From Chamaecyparis obtusa (lineage: Eukaryota; Streptophyta; Pinopsida; Cupressales; Cupressaceae): a stretch of DNA of 64,000 nucleotides. Made by a program: the position numbers and the translations under genes. Positions within the stretch are counted from its first letter, which is position 1; each line of letters begins with the position of its first letter. Below are positions 35,661 to 48,436 of the stretch, in pieces. Location: positions 460,501-524,500 of the forward strand of contig BSBK01006398.1 in NCBI GenBank assembly GCA_027943335.1, in the 5' to 3' direction. The notes under the pieces are model-generated. The model had not been told where the DNA came from. It saw only the letters and a list, made by a program, of their open reading frames with translations, and made no database searches.

Positions 35661-38600
35661 CTACTTAGTCCTCCTCAAAAGCTAAAGTGGGTGACCCCAC
35701 AATATATGCATATATTTTTGTAAGATCTCTAAGGTCTTGGTAGATTGTTTCAAATTGATATAGTAATATTAGATTATAGTTACATTATGAAGAAATAGTA
35801 CAATTTTCTCTTGCCTCATTTTCCCATGATTAAAAGTCAAATCACAAATTTCCTCTTTAAATTTCTATAAATTTCTAGTTTTATCTAGGCCAACAAATTT
35901 CACATAATAATAAAGGCTATTATGTAACCTAAAATTTCTACATTTTCTAACCTAAAATTGCTACTTCTCTCGGTGATTGTTATACTAGATTCTAACTATT
36001 AGTACTAGCTTGAGTGCATCTTGGTGTTTTTTGTAATTTCGTAGCTCTTCCCTACCTTTTATGTTATCACACTTATACCTAAAATGATTGGAATTACATA
36101 TATAATTTTTTCTAACATTTAAGGTCTAAACAACCAACTTGGCATAATGTCATTTTAGGAGATGAGAAAAAATTTCTATTGAGTTCTTCCACTTGTGGGG
36201 AATTTTTTATATTTGATATTCTTTATTACATTTAAAACTATAGAAAATCTTCTATTTTTACTAATGCTACTATAGATACTTATTTTTCAATTGACTCCAA
36301 GTTGTTAGTTATCTTTGATTCACTCATGCAAATCCAAGATGAAGGTACCAAGTTTGTGCTAGAATTGCCAACATCTCCATAATTGATAAAGTAGTGGCAA
36401 ATGTGCCTTTCATGATGGTTAGAATGTTTCCTTCATCATTCGATATGTGATCATATCACCTGATGAGGAGGCATAACCACTTGTTGCCCACTCACTATTG
36501 CTTGGAAAGCCATATAATTGCTTCCATTCCACCTCCATCATTTCTCACTAGAAAACATTTTGGTCTATCTCTTCCATAGTATTTTTACCAGTGAGATGGT
36601 TCATATCCACCTATACATCATCGCTACACATTTTATCATTGGTTGGTGTTGGCTTCTCATGATTAGGAAAAATTCCTATTTCTAGTTGGCTCTCTTTACC
36701 ATGGATTATTTGAATATCTCAAAAAGAGGTTCATACTAGGAAGAAAAGAACTACTAACGATGGGTTGGAGCATGTGGATAATAAAATAGACTCACTAGGT
36801 GATGGGTGGACTACTCATAATCAAAATCTTCTCTTACTTTTGTAATTGAACCTATCACTTAATGTGTTTATTTTATGGTTATTTGACAACTTGATGATTA
36901 TTTCCTTATTAAAGTTGCAGACCCTTTGATTTTATGACATTTCCCTTTTTAAAACTACGTATTCATTAATTTTAAGTCATAACTCAAACTTCATTTTTTT
37001 TCAAATTTATAAAATTTGCACTTTTTAAAACTAAGTATTTATTTTTCTCCCATCCTTTTCAAAAATTTATATATTTTAGTCAAGACATTTTAACCGTTTG
37101 AATATAGTTCTTAAGCTCCTTTTTCTGGCACGTTAAGATGGGAGGAAATGTGTTGGCATGCAACAAGTATTCTAGTAAACTGAAAAATGCTCCTTGTACC
37201 AAAATGTTGGGCTGATAAAGTACGTGACCACTGCAAAAAGCAGTTTTGACAAGCTTTACTGACTGTGGTCGACCGTTTCATTCTTTCCCTGCCCCATGAC
37301 GTTGTCACTCCCATCACAAGAAAGTAAATCTGCCTTTTGAAAAGGAATCCGATTTTATGTTGCCTCTGAAAATTTTAGAAAGTCCATTCACATCACTTAA
37401 AATTCCTTTAAAGCAACTTTAAGCAGTCCACATAGTTCATCGATGTTTCATGTTATGTAGATTCTTAACAAACGCTCATGTTCATGCACACAAGTTTTAG
37501 CAGATTTTTCTTTCGCATCATTACTCTTCAAGTGCTGGATAGAACGTTTGAGAGACACTCATCTAACGTCTTGTAAGAGATTTATACAACTTTTATTTAC
37601 CAGTATTATGCAAATTCACAGAGAATTATCCTAAAAAAGATAAGACTAAAACGGCCCGCCTTTTTAAGAGGCAGCTGAAATCTGAAATAAAGAAGTCATA
37701 TCTATCTAAATGATATGGATTAAAACATAATTAAAGTCAAAAATCAGATTTCTGTAAAATAATTCTTAAGATTTAGATATTCTATTTGTCAAATCTGCCA
37801 TTATGGTTAACAAAAAGGCAAGTAAAATCTACAGCAAGTTGATATCTGCACTTTATCTTTTGTGCTACTTTATCGAAGACTTAAAATAAATAATTTCTAT
37901 TGTAGGAAGCTATTGAAATTGTCAACCATCTTAAGTTTGCTGTAGCTCCTCCATCTAGAATGCCATTATTTTTTCTTTTGTTGTTCTTCTTCCATAATCT
38001 TTTTAAATTATATCTATTGATTTTTACATCTATTTTTCGAAGTATCCTTCTTATGAGAACTCAAATTTATATAAGTATACAATGTATTTATTTCATGAAA
38101 AAAATATTATTAGATTTAATTTTAGTTTTAGCAATCTTAAATTTTAATATATTAATTATATTTTTAATAATTATTAATATATATATATATGTATATATAT
38201 GAATATGATTTTATTAAATTTATTTTGTGAATAAAATTACTAATAAATTTTTTTTTATGCTATAATTTATAATTTCTTATATTTTAGATATATTTTGAAT
38301 GATTGTTATTTTACTTAATAAGAAAAATTATAACTTATTGACTTTAAAACTTATAGTCTAATGACATATTTGATTTATGAATATTTAAAATATTTTTATG
38401 TTCAAGTATATAGATTTTATTTATGTTTTTAATTATCATACTACCTTTTCTTTTATCCATATTATTTTTAAATATCTATTAATTAAAAATTATTATAACT
38501 ATATATCTTTATTATGCAAAGAAAGAAGTGTAACATAATAGTATGTGCATGTTTATAAATTAGACATATTAACTCTACAAATCTTTATGTGCACAACTAT

Positions 38601-38745
38601 TTTCATTGACCTATAATAATTAAAACTATTGTAATACACTAACATTTTAAAGAAAAATAATAAATAGCCATGCACTTTAGTAAATAAAATAGTAGATATA
38701 TCACAAATAATCATATTAGATTAATATAATTATAGTTCCAATATA
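35661..38745. other. AT-rich spacer, no supported gene
   Basis: The interval contains short minus-strand frames without recognisable domains, a less AT-rich patch at about 37110-37360 and a very AT-rich tract at 38150-38260. The upstream part may hold more of the copia element, but I could not recognise integrase motifs. Confidence 0.5.
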
Positions 38746-38749
38746 TAAG

Positions 38750-39290
38750 TGTCAATTAGTCCTTGGTGTATTGGTGAAGTTGAATGGATCCAAATGAGCA
38801 CACTTGAGATCAAGTTTTTCCAAGAGAAAGATTTCAACATCATAAGGGATGAGGCTATGATCATGCCCCAAATGAATTTTATGAAATTGGTATCCCTTTG
38901 TCCTTGGCTCTTAACCAATGAGTTTTTAGTATTAGCCGAAGAGGTTTCATCCCATAGGGTTGTATCCTTGCTTGGGAGCCATAATCCATGGCTATTATTC
39001 GTAGAGGTTTGTTCCCATAGGCTCATTCATGTTGATGCGACTCTTGTGTAGGGTTACATAATAGTGTATGAGATGTCACTGAGAGCACGATTGCATCGAC
39101 CAAATCTACCTGAAAGAGGGTACCGGGGAATGTATGTCCCTACCTCCCAAGCACTTGATTATTGGGTCACGAGAGTGTTGGATGAGCTTAGTGGACACAA
39201 GGCTATTTGTTCAAGGGAGGTTGTTGGTTTGGGGAAGGTTCAAACATACACAATGTATCCTACAATAAACCATTAAAACAAGATTGAAAG
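38750..39290 (+). mobile_element. Unclassified repeat-like patch, possibly SINE-derived
   Basis: This patch is less AT-rich than its surroundings. It has a tRNA-like start (CCTTGGTGTATTGGTGAAG) and a direct repeat of about 65 bp (AGAGGTTTSWTCCCATAGG at 38939 and 39003). The frames at 38749-39051 and 39064-39276 show no known motif. Confidence 0.3.
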
Positions 39291-40349
39291 AAACTTAAAA
39301 TGATAGGACATGGTGCAGAGAAATGAATCTAACTATAACCACTTTATAATTAGTGCCATCAACAATACTCAAGGTGAAAAATAGACTTACTCTAAGAATA
39401 CATGATCGAAAACCAAAATATAAAAAAGAAAAAAGGATTCATTCCATTAACACAACTTCCATCCATAAACCAATAACTAATACTTGAGCAAAGGATGAAA
39501 CTGCAAACAAATGATACAATATTACCAACAAATGAAATCAAGAGAAGAAGGTAGTATGCTAATCACAAGTTCTTCATTCTATTATCAGTACAAATATCTA
39601 GCTATCACTGGTCTGGGATTACAATTCTCCAAGGGAGCATGGACTTAAACTAGAATAGAAAAATTAGAGAGTGATTTGATAAACTATGTAACTCTAAGCT
39701 TATAGCCTTTAAAATCATAAATTTTGTGAACCCTTCAAATTGGTCCCAAATTGTATATTTATAGACATATACAATGTACATACTTTTTCTACAACCCTTT
39801 TGGACTATTCACAACATTTACAAGTGCATACACCAAGTGTGTGAATTAAAAACTCAAAGGGGAAAGAAAAAAGTGGGAAGAAGAGAAAAGGAGGGAAGAC
39901 TAGGAACTCTAGTTCCTAAGGATGAAATCTATATATACACAAGTTTAGTTGTGTTTTGTACATGTTTAGTGTTGAGGCTTGTGTAATTAATACTAGTTTG
40001 ATGGGTGACTTAATCTCAACTACCAATACTTGAACATTAAATGATCTTAAAATATAAGTTTTGTACCCTTAATGCTACAAAGTGACATCTACAGAAGACC
40101 CATCTTATCTATCACTTCTCTACTAGGCTAAACCTAACACACTTCTAACACTATACAGTAGCCATTATTATCTAGGTGGTAGTTGGTTAGCTTTGGGGGT
40201 AGACATCAACTCATAACACCACAATGAATGAATGAATAAAGAATCATGGAATAAATAATCTTGCTAACTATACATTATCCAAGTTTTGATAAACTTCAAA
40301 TGAACAAAAGAATGATGGATGGAAGAATGCGGGAACATGTTATCTTGAG
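39291..40349. other. Spacer without supported features
   Basis: AT-rich sequence with short frames only. No domain, RNA gene or LTR edge was recognised. Confidence 0.5.
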
Positions 40350-42960
40350 GCCTAACCTATTTTATGATTTTTGTAAATTCCTCAATGCATTCATTGATAA
40401 TGTCTTTGTGAAGCTCCTTCACACATTGGATACGAACTTGGGATTCTTCATGTTTATCCCGAGCTTCATTTGATTGATTACACATATAGGCTCTGGACTT
40501 CATAGCCTCATGAGCCTCTATTATGAGCCTCAAATTCTTGGGAAGGGCCAAAATTATTCTCTACTTTCTCATCAAACCTATTGAGCAATGAATCTAAGGG
40601 TACAAACCCATCAACATTTTTGGGATCTAATCCCTTGACATCCCTAAAAAAATCAACATACTTGGAGGTGTGGCATTGTATGGATGTGGGAAGAAGTGCT
40701 AGAGACTTAGTCCATGTCCAAGAGATCAAGCTTAAAAACAAGCTTATGGTAGACAAGCCCCAAGAATACTAAGATCTTGCAACTGAGGATATTGATCTCA
40801 TTCAACTTAATTTCACCTAAATTGATGATCTCCTTCATCATGTTCCTTTTCTTGGTGTGCAGGGTGATCTGATTTTCCCAAGCACTAAATTTCTTCTTAA
40901 CATTAAAATGTACGTTTACTTCCTTCAAATATTCTAGGATGGACTTGACAAGAAAGACTCAAACTATTTGCACTTGAGTAGTGAATAAGTCATCTACAAC
41001 TAACACTTTCTTCTTCATTGTCCTTAGAAAGTTCATCTCGACCTATGAAATTTCTTCTAAGGTGGAAGCATTGGAAACACAAATGTGAGGGGGGAGGTTC
41101 AAGATCTAAACTATTCTCTTCAATTTAGCTAATGAGGCATGCACCTCTTTCTTCTTATGATATTAGTTCACCTACCTCTTGTTCACTCCATTGGTGGCTT
41201 CACTAAGGCTCCCAAACTTACTCCACTTATTTCTTTTTATGAGGTTAACCTTGTTTATTTAGTAGTCTCAGGGAGTGATCTTAGATTCATCTTTATCTTT
41301 AGGTGGCATGGCCTTTGTGGCCACCATTTCTCCTTCGACATTTCTTTGGTTACAAAAATGGAACACACCCTCTTGACTTTCTTGGGCTATGGGGCTATGA
41401 GATCAACCATCATCTCTTATAATGAGGGTGTGATGGTAATATATTCTAGATTATTTCTCTTTTGGGTATCTGTCAACCAATTTGGTATATCTAGAACATT
41501 TACCTCAATGTCCATGGTTTCTTGCAAGTCAGACATTCTGCCACCCTACTCTATTTTCCCTTCATATGAGGGTGTTAATTATTCATCAGGCAGAGGATTA
41601 CCATTTTTTTTTTCTACTTCTCACTGTGGTGGTCATTCACTCTTTGGTTGAAAATCTTGTTGAGAGTTCTCCTTAGGATCCAATTTTGGATTGGGAAATG
41701 GGTTTTTCTACAGATCTGGCTATTAACACAGCTAAGAATTTGTTGATGGATTACCTCGAGTGATGGATTATAGGGGTATAGTTGTTCACAAAGGTACTAT
41801 TTCCCCTTATTCCTTGGCTTTCTCTTGTGCCCTTTTATTTTATTCTTCTTTCTTCTTTTAGGCTTCCTCCTCCCTTTGTCCATTCTCTACAACTTCAACA
41901 AATTTACAAAGACCATCTTCATTTTATTATGTTTATTCTACATGCTCAACCACCTTCTTTTGTTTCTCTTCTTTATCTATTGTTATTCTTCAACCTCTTT
42001 CTTTCTTTTGGCCTCCTCCTAAACCTTGAGATGAGCTTCCTTATAGCGAGTGTGCTCATTAACTTCATGATTTTTCCTTTCTTCTTCTTCAACACATATT
42101 TTTTATTTCAATCTTGTGGATTTTATCCTCTTCCACCTTTGCCTACTATTCCAACCTTACCCTCTCCTCTTCAGCCTTGCACTTTTTTTATCTTCTTCAA
42201 CTACCTTTAAGAGGAGCTCTTGATTTTCAAGTTTTAAAATCTCATTGGGATTCTTAGGGATAGTATTGTCTGGGTCCTCAAAATCTAGGACCTTCTCAGC
42301 TGCTAGCTCTTTGACGAATGCTATGGAGTCCAAATCCTGTGCATCATCAAAATTTCCCTCACCTACGAGGTACTTAGTAGTATCATGGACTACTTGTCTT
42401 CTCTTATTTTTCTTCCTTTGGGGACACTATAATGGAACATCCTCCTTGTCTTGAACATGTGATTCTACATAATCATTGATATGCAAGATGTTCAAGGTAG
42501 GGGAAACTAAGCTTTTTACTTCTTATGAAGGTCCCATGACTCAAAGTGGTTTTGAGATGAGTCTAAAAGTGACTCCTTGTTTCATAGAAAAAGTAAGCTT
42601 TTGTGACTTCCCCATTTTCTCTCCCAAATCTCCAAAAAATATCTCTATTGGGGCTTTGTTAAGGAGATTCGATTGCACAGATGAGGTACCCCACTTATTC
42701 TTCTCTCACCTCATATTGCTGAGAGGGTTGGGCCTTGGAATTTTGTTTCCTTATTGATCTATGGAGGGGAAATTGAACATAAAAAATGGAGTGACTACTT
42801 TGAACCACCTCCTTCATGAATACCTTAATATCCAAAAATTATGCCTTGTCCTAGGTAACCTTTAGGTTGAACTAATCTCCTATATTTTCCTTGTTAAAAA
42901 TGAGGTATAAGATGGCTTCAGTATTTGTGAAACCCTTGAGGAAAGTCCATAGATTAAAAT
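40350..42960 (-). pseudogene. Long decayed coding region of unknown family
   Basis: Minus-strand translation gives long protein-like stretches broken by isolated stops and at least two frameshifts. From N- to C-terminal it reads: a segment with NLWTFLKGFTNTEAILYLIF (about 42900-42950), HSIFYVQFPLHRS, then DTTKYLVGEGNFDDAQDLDS and DPDNTIPKNPNEILKLENQE (42230-42400). A lysine/glutamate-rich coiled-coil-like zone follows (41800-42200), then MSDLQETMDIEVNVLDIPNW (about 41540), KKKVLVVDDLFTTQVQ (about 41010) and HTKKRNMMKEIINLGEIK (about 40840). The end is VKGLDPKNVDGFVPLDSLLN (about 40620) and an EAHEAMKSRAYMCNQ segment near 40500. I do not recognise the family. The context suggests a retroelement-borne or captured gene. 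Total length would be about 800 residues. Confidence 0.5.
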
Positions 42961-42970
42961 TTACCATATG

Positions 42971-43003
42971 GCACATTGTGAGCCAGTTGTGCTCACAATG
43001 TGC
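42971..43003. repeat. Perfect 13-bp inverted repeat (hairpin, 7-nt loop)
   Basis: GCACATTGTGAGC at 42971-42983 and its exact reverse complement at 42991-43003 flank CAGTTGT. It lies at the upstream edge of the decayed coding region. It could be a terminator-like hairpin or a templated-insertion scar. Confidence 0.9.
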
Positions 43004-44243
43004 AAGAAATAATCTAAGTTAACTTCATATAAATTCCATTCGACTGCACAAGGTAAACTTACAAGTAGAAAGTAGCTAGTGATTTGGTCTAAGTGAGTTC
43101 ACAAAAGAGACATCCAAAATCACTTCCATTCAACTAAACATTAGTTCTAATATAATCTTGTGATGAATTGAATAAACCATGTAATACTTCAAAGAAAAAT
43201 TTAGTAATCTACCATAAATACCAATAATGAATCATCAATTACTTTGATAGCATTATGAAAACAATTTCATCAAGTGTCCTAGATCCTAATATACTTCTAT
43301 GACTAGCTAACTAACTCTTAAAAATGGTAAGGCCTTGACCTTTTATAGTTGCTCAATTACAATGAAGGGCCAATATAAATTCAAGCTCAAGGGAAAATAT
43401 TAACCCATTGAAAACCCTAATTAGGGTTTCCACACTAACATCTAATTACATGAAGGAACTACCCTTTGATTCAATAAGAAAATTACAATGCTTTTGAGAG
43501 CTAATGAGAAAATAGGTACACTTGGCAAAATATGACTAAATGTGTTTGGACACCTGTAATTGGAATTTTCTAATTGTTTGAAGACAAGTGAGAGCCACCT
43601 TAGCATCCTTATCTTGTAGACTTGATCAATATTGGATGATGAGAAAATATCTCTTGATACTCAACATTATCAAGCCTCCAATATGATGGCATATTCCCAA
43701 ATTTCTTCATCTTCTCAATTTTTTCCATCTTCGATCTTAGAAATTTTCTCATTGTCATGATATGAACTTGATAGTAATTAAAAAATTGAAAGTTTCACTT
43801 CTTGAAGTGGTGAAGTTTCTTTTATGTAGTTGGATTCTTCAAAATGAACATGGATTTTTGGAGGGAATTCAAGTTGATGACATTTTTCTCTATTTTTTCT
43901 TTCTTCTTGTTATTTTATTTCTTGAACACCATCTTGATCTTGATCTTTGAATTTTCTCTTTTATAATCTAATTTTGAATCTCCTTATCATTTTAAGTCCT
44001 TGATAATCCTCTTGCTTGAAGTTTTGAACTTGACTTTCCATCATCTCCTTATCCTCATAGCTTCTCCTTGAAGGATTCACCTTGCAAAAAAAAGGACAAA
44101 AATTCATTAAGCTCATGAAGAAATGAAATGAAGGAAATATAGAATATTTCATGGAATAAAATTACATAAAATCCAAATAAAAGAGGCAAAAATAGATTTC
44201 CTTAATCTCAACACCAAATTTCTCTATCTACTTCTAATTTTAG
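43004..44243. other. AT-rich spacer, no supported gene
   Basis: It includes an 18-bp palindrome of two opposed telobox words (AAACCCTAATTAGGGTTT, 43412-43429). The frames at 43762-43950 and 43961-44152 have no recognisable motif. This may be flanking sequence of whatever element carried the decayed coding region. Confidence 0.5.
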
Positions 44244-45201
44244 TGCAGGAACACCCTTGGGACCTGATGCCTACAAGAGGAAAAGTTTGAGTATTATCTT
44301 GTTTTGGGTTATTTCATGTTAATAAGGTAATGTTTTTCCAATTTCCATAATTTGGGACCATATTGAATCATTTAAAAAAGTTTCATGCAAAGTTGTCAAA
44401 AATTTGTCAAATTGTCAAGTTGTAAAGTTGCCAAATTGCAACATATTTTGTAAAGAAGTGTAATTAGTATAAAAAGGTAGTTATGGTTAGTTAGGAAGTT
44501 GAAATTTTATTTTAAGACATAAATATGTGATCCAAAACTCAAATTTTGGGTTTGAGAAAGATTGAATAAGGAAGGAACTTGTTTTTGTAATATCCTTACA
44601 TTATTTTATGAAGTTTTACACTATTTACAGTTTGAAATAGGTCATCATAGGGCCTTTAGATGGCCTTATCTCAAGGACTTGGATAGAAATATTTTTTTTT
44701 GCGGTTTCAAATTCTTTTTGTCTCATTAAATTTCATTGAGGCTTGTGTGAGATATGGCCATTTTTGTGAAGGCTTCCCAATTTGACAATTTTTGGTGAAG
44801 ATTACATTTTGCAAAAATGTGTGGTACATTACAATAAAATCATAAAAATATTTGAAAAATTTGAATAAATGATTCTAGTTTAATATTCAAGTGGTTTTAT
44901 CAAATTTCCTTATGTTTTGTAAAAGTCATGACAATTTTAGTGTTAGTAGGCTAAAACCCTACATAGGGTTTCTAGTTTGAAAGAAAAAAACATTTTTCTT
45001 GATTGCCATGGGGAAGATTCTTAAAATTTTATGAGAAGGTATATAATGATTTTATCTAAAATATGTCCAAAGGAAATGGATTTATTATTTATTTTTTATA
45101 AATTATTAAAGACTGTTATTTTTAGATTACAAGGTGAGCTCAATTAAAAAATATTTTAAATCTTTGTGTGTTTGTTTGGTTCAAACCCTTCCTCTACATC
45201 A
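44244..45201 (+). repeat. Left LTR of the non-autonomous element (one module)
   Basis: 958 bp. It contains a single copy of the block from ATAAATATGTGATCC (about 44520) through TTACACTATTT, GAGATATGGCCATTTT, ACCCTACATAGGGTTTCTAG and GGGGAAGATTCTTAAA to the LTR end. Confidence 0.82.
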
Positions 45202-45479
45202 AATTGGTATTAGAGATTAGAAGGTTTGGACAAGAGAGAGTTTGTGGTTTTTTGAATTTTTTTTGTGTATTTCAGTTTCCAAAAGTCTAGATAAAGTAAA
45301 AGAGGAGAGACCTAGGTGAGGCAAAGGCATAGTATAAGCAAGGTGAAGGTGAATTTCTTGAGGAGATGAATTTTTTGGATTAGTACATGTAGGGTAAGGG
45401 TTCACAAAAGAATAAGAAAGAAGAGAAAAGAGAAGGATAAAATAAGAAGAGGAAAGAGGAGAAAAATAGAACAAGTAAA

Positions 45480-45755
45480 ATGGATTTTGATTCAGATATT
45501 AGAGAATTGAAGCAAGCCCTAGAGGAGTCGAAAAAAGGATTTTCGCAAGCGAGGAAAAATTGGAACTTACCAATCAAGGATAAGATCACATGGCATATAA
45601 AAATGATCATTCAGAAGAGGAAAAGGGAAAAAACTAAAATAAAGGAGGTAAACATTGAAGAGTTGATTGAATCTAATGATCAAGTTGAATCTAATGATGT
45701 TAGTGATCAAGTGGATAGTGAAAAGGTTGTAGGTTTGTTTGTTGATAAAGTATAG
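45480..45755 (+). CDS. Small lysine/glutamate-rich ORF in the internal region, unknown
   Basis: The ORF encodes 91 residues. It starts MDFDSDIRELKQALEESKKG, continues with a basic segment (KRKREKTK) and an acidic repeat-like part with ESNDQVESNDVSDQVD. It could be an N-terminal gag-like remnant, since it lies about 280 bp after the LTR where gag normally starts. I see no capsid motif or zinc knuckle. The frame closes with TAG, and similar acidic coding continues briefly beyond it, so a truncated longer protein is plausible. Confidence 0.35.
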   Translation: MDFDSDIRELKQALEESKKGFSQARKNWNLPIKDKITWHIKMIIQKRKREKTKIKEVNIEELIESNDQVESNDVSDQVDSEKVVGLFVDKV

Positions 45756-46319
45756 GGAGGTTTGCATGAACATGTTGGTGAATTAGTGGATGATGTTTCA
45801 AAGTTGATGATAGTAGAAGGAAAATAGTACATCAAGGTTGATCCTACTGATAAATTTTTATTTTCTAATAAACCAAAAACATAGAATGATAGTGTTGAAG
45901 TAGATCTGAGAGGGTTGACTAAGGTGTTTTTGTTGAGAAATGATACGAGTCTCCAAGGAAACTTGAAAGAAAATTCCAATATTTCATGAGTCATATTGAT
46001 AATAATTGGTTTATTTGTGAATAAAATTGTTATTTTATTTATTCCAGGGAAAGAATCAAGAAAAATAGATTGGAAGGGCCAATACACTCCCTTTGATAGA
46101 TCCAAGTACTTGGACAGGAGGACATGATGGCCAAGGGTGAAGATGAAGCATAGTGTTGGTGCATTTCAAGAGATGATACTTGTTTCTAGTACCTTGTGCA
46201 TTAGAAGAGAATACTATATGAGAGGATAATTTGCAAATAAGAGAAGAAAGAGATCAAGCATATTTTTGTTGCATGTCCTCACTCAAGGGACTTGAGTTTC
46301 ATTTCCATGAAGAGTATGG

Positions 46320-48436
46320 TGCAGTAACACCCTCAAGAACTGATGCGTACAAGAGGAAAAGTTTTAGTTTTATATATTTTGGGTTTTTTCATGTTAATAC
46401 AATAATTTTTGACCAATTTACATAATTTGGGACTATATTGAACCATTTTGAAAATTTCATGCAAAGTTGTCAAAAATTTGTCAAATTGTCAAAATTGTCA
46501 AGTTATAAAGTTGTTAAATTGTGATATTTTGTAAACAAGTGTCATTAGTATCAAAAAAGGTAGTCATGGTTAGTTAAGAAGTTAAAATTTGATTTTAATA
46601 CATAAACATGTGATCCAAAACTTGAATTTGGGGTTAGAGAAAGATAGAATAAAGAAGGAACTTTTTTTTAACATCCTTACATTTTTTTATTCTGAAGTTT
46701 TACACTATTTGGAGTCTGAAACATACCATTGCATGGAATTTTGATGACCTCACCTAAATGCATAGATAATATATGGATATAAAGATATTTTTTTCTAGTT
46801 TCCAATGCTTTTTGTCTCATTAATTTTATTGATTTTTGTGTGAGATATGGCCATTTTGGTGAAGGCTTCCCAGTTTAACAGTTTTTGGTAAAGATAATAG
46901 TCTGCAAAAATGTGTGGTATGGCCATGTACAACACTATATGACCCTAAAAACAATTGGAAAATTTGAATAAATGATACTAGTTTAATCTACAATTGGTTT
47001 GATCAATTTTTATTATATTTTATAAAAGTTATATGACAATTTTAGTACTGGTAGGTTGAAACCCTATCTAGGGTTAATAGTTTAAAAGAAAAATTCATTT
47101 CTCTTAATTCCCATGGGGAAGATTCTTAAAGTCTTGTGAGAAGGTCTATAGTGATGTTATCTATAATGTATCCAAAGGAAAGGGCTTGATTCCTTAATTT
47201 GAATGAATTATTAAAGGCTTTTATTTTTAGATTACAAGGTGAACAAGATTGTAAGTCATAAATATGTGTTCCACAACTCAAATTTGGGGTTTGAGAAAGA
47301 TAGAATAAAGAATGAACTTGTTTTTGTAACATCCTTACATTGTTTTATGAAGTTTTACACTATTTGTACTCTGAAACATCCCATTGTACAACCTTTTTAT
47401 GGCCTCATCTTGAGGATGATAATATATGGATAGAAAGATATTTGTTTCTAGTTTCCAATTATTTTTGTCTCATTACATTTCATTGAGTTTTGTGTAAGAT
47501 ATGGCCATTTTGATGAAGTTTTCCTAGTTTGATAGTTTTTGGTAAATATATCAGCTTTCAAAAATGTGTGGTATGGCATGTATGGTACAATACGACCCTA
47601 AAACCAATTGGAAAATTTGAATACATGATTCTAGTTTAATTTTCAAGTGGTTTGATCAATTTGCATTATGTTTTATAAAATTTATGGTAATTTTAGTTCT
47701 AGTAGGTTGAAACCCTATCTAGGGTTTCTATTTTGAAAGAAAAATTCATTTCTCCCAATTTCCATGGAGAAGATTCGTAAAATTTTGTGGTAAGGTCTGT
47801 AATGATGTTATCTAAAATATCTCCAAAGGAAAGGGCTTGATTCTTTAATTTGTATTAGTTATTAAAGGCTATTGTTTTAAGATTATAAGGTGAACTAGAT
47901 TGTAAGACATAAATATGTGATCCAAAACTTAAATTTTTCATTGGGGAAAGATAGAATAAATAGGGAACTTGTTTTTATAACATCCTTACATTGTTTTATG
48001 AAGTTTTACACTACTTTCAGTCTAAAACATGCCATTGTATGACCTTTTTTATGGTCTCATCTTGAAGACTATAATATATGGATATAAAGTTATTTGTTTC
48101 TAGTTTCCAATGCTTTTTGTCTCATTAAACTTCATTGAGTTTTGTGTGAGATATGGCTATTTTGGTGAAGTCTACCTAGTTTGACAATTTTTGGTGAAGA
48201 TAACAGTATGAAAAAATATTTGGTATGACCATGTACAATATAGTACAAGATAGTAAAGCCCTAAAATTAATTGAAAAAGTTGAATAAATGAGTCTATTTT
48301 AATCTACAAGTGGTTTGATCAATTTTAATTATGTTTGTAAATGTTATGATAGTTTTAGTGCTTGTGGGTTGAAACTCTACTTTGGGTTTCTAGTTTGAAA
48401 GAGAAAGTCATTTCTCTTAATTCCCATGGGGAAGAT
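46320..48436 (+). repeat. Right LTR of the non-autonomous element, first part, with tandem modules
   Basis: The same module found once in the left LTR appears three times. Equivalent points are 46601, 47257 and 47908, giving periods of 656 and 651 bp. Each has TAGAATAAA, CATCCTTACAT, GAAGTTTTACACTA, TTGTCTCATTA, GAGATATGGC and ACCCTATCTAGGGTT-type words. The third is cut at 48436 by the LARD insertion and finishes at 61841-62029. Confidence 0.9.

Noticed and set aside
41139..42210. Plus-strand Phe/Leu-rich ORFs as membrane proteins
   Set aside because: They are the complement of a K/E-rich minus-strand coding region that reads as a better protein.
40350..42960. Stops in the decayed gene as proof of C-to-T methylation decay
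   Set aside because: Any stop codon can be derived from CAA, CAG or CGA by one C-to-T change. Without an intact relative the pattern proves nothing.
43412..43429. Telobox palindrome as interstitial telomere repeat
   Set aside because: Only one opposed pair of AAACCCTA words is present, with no tandem array.
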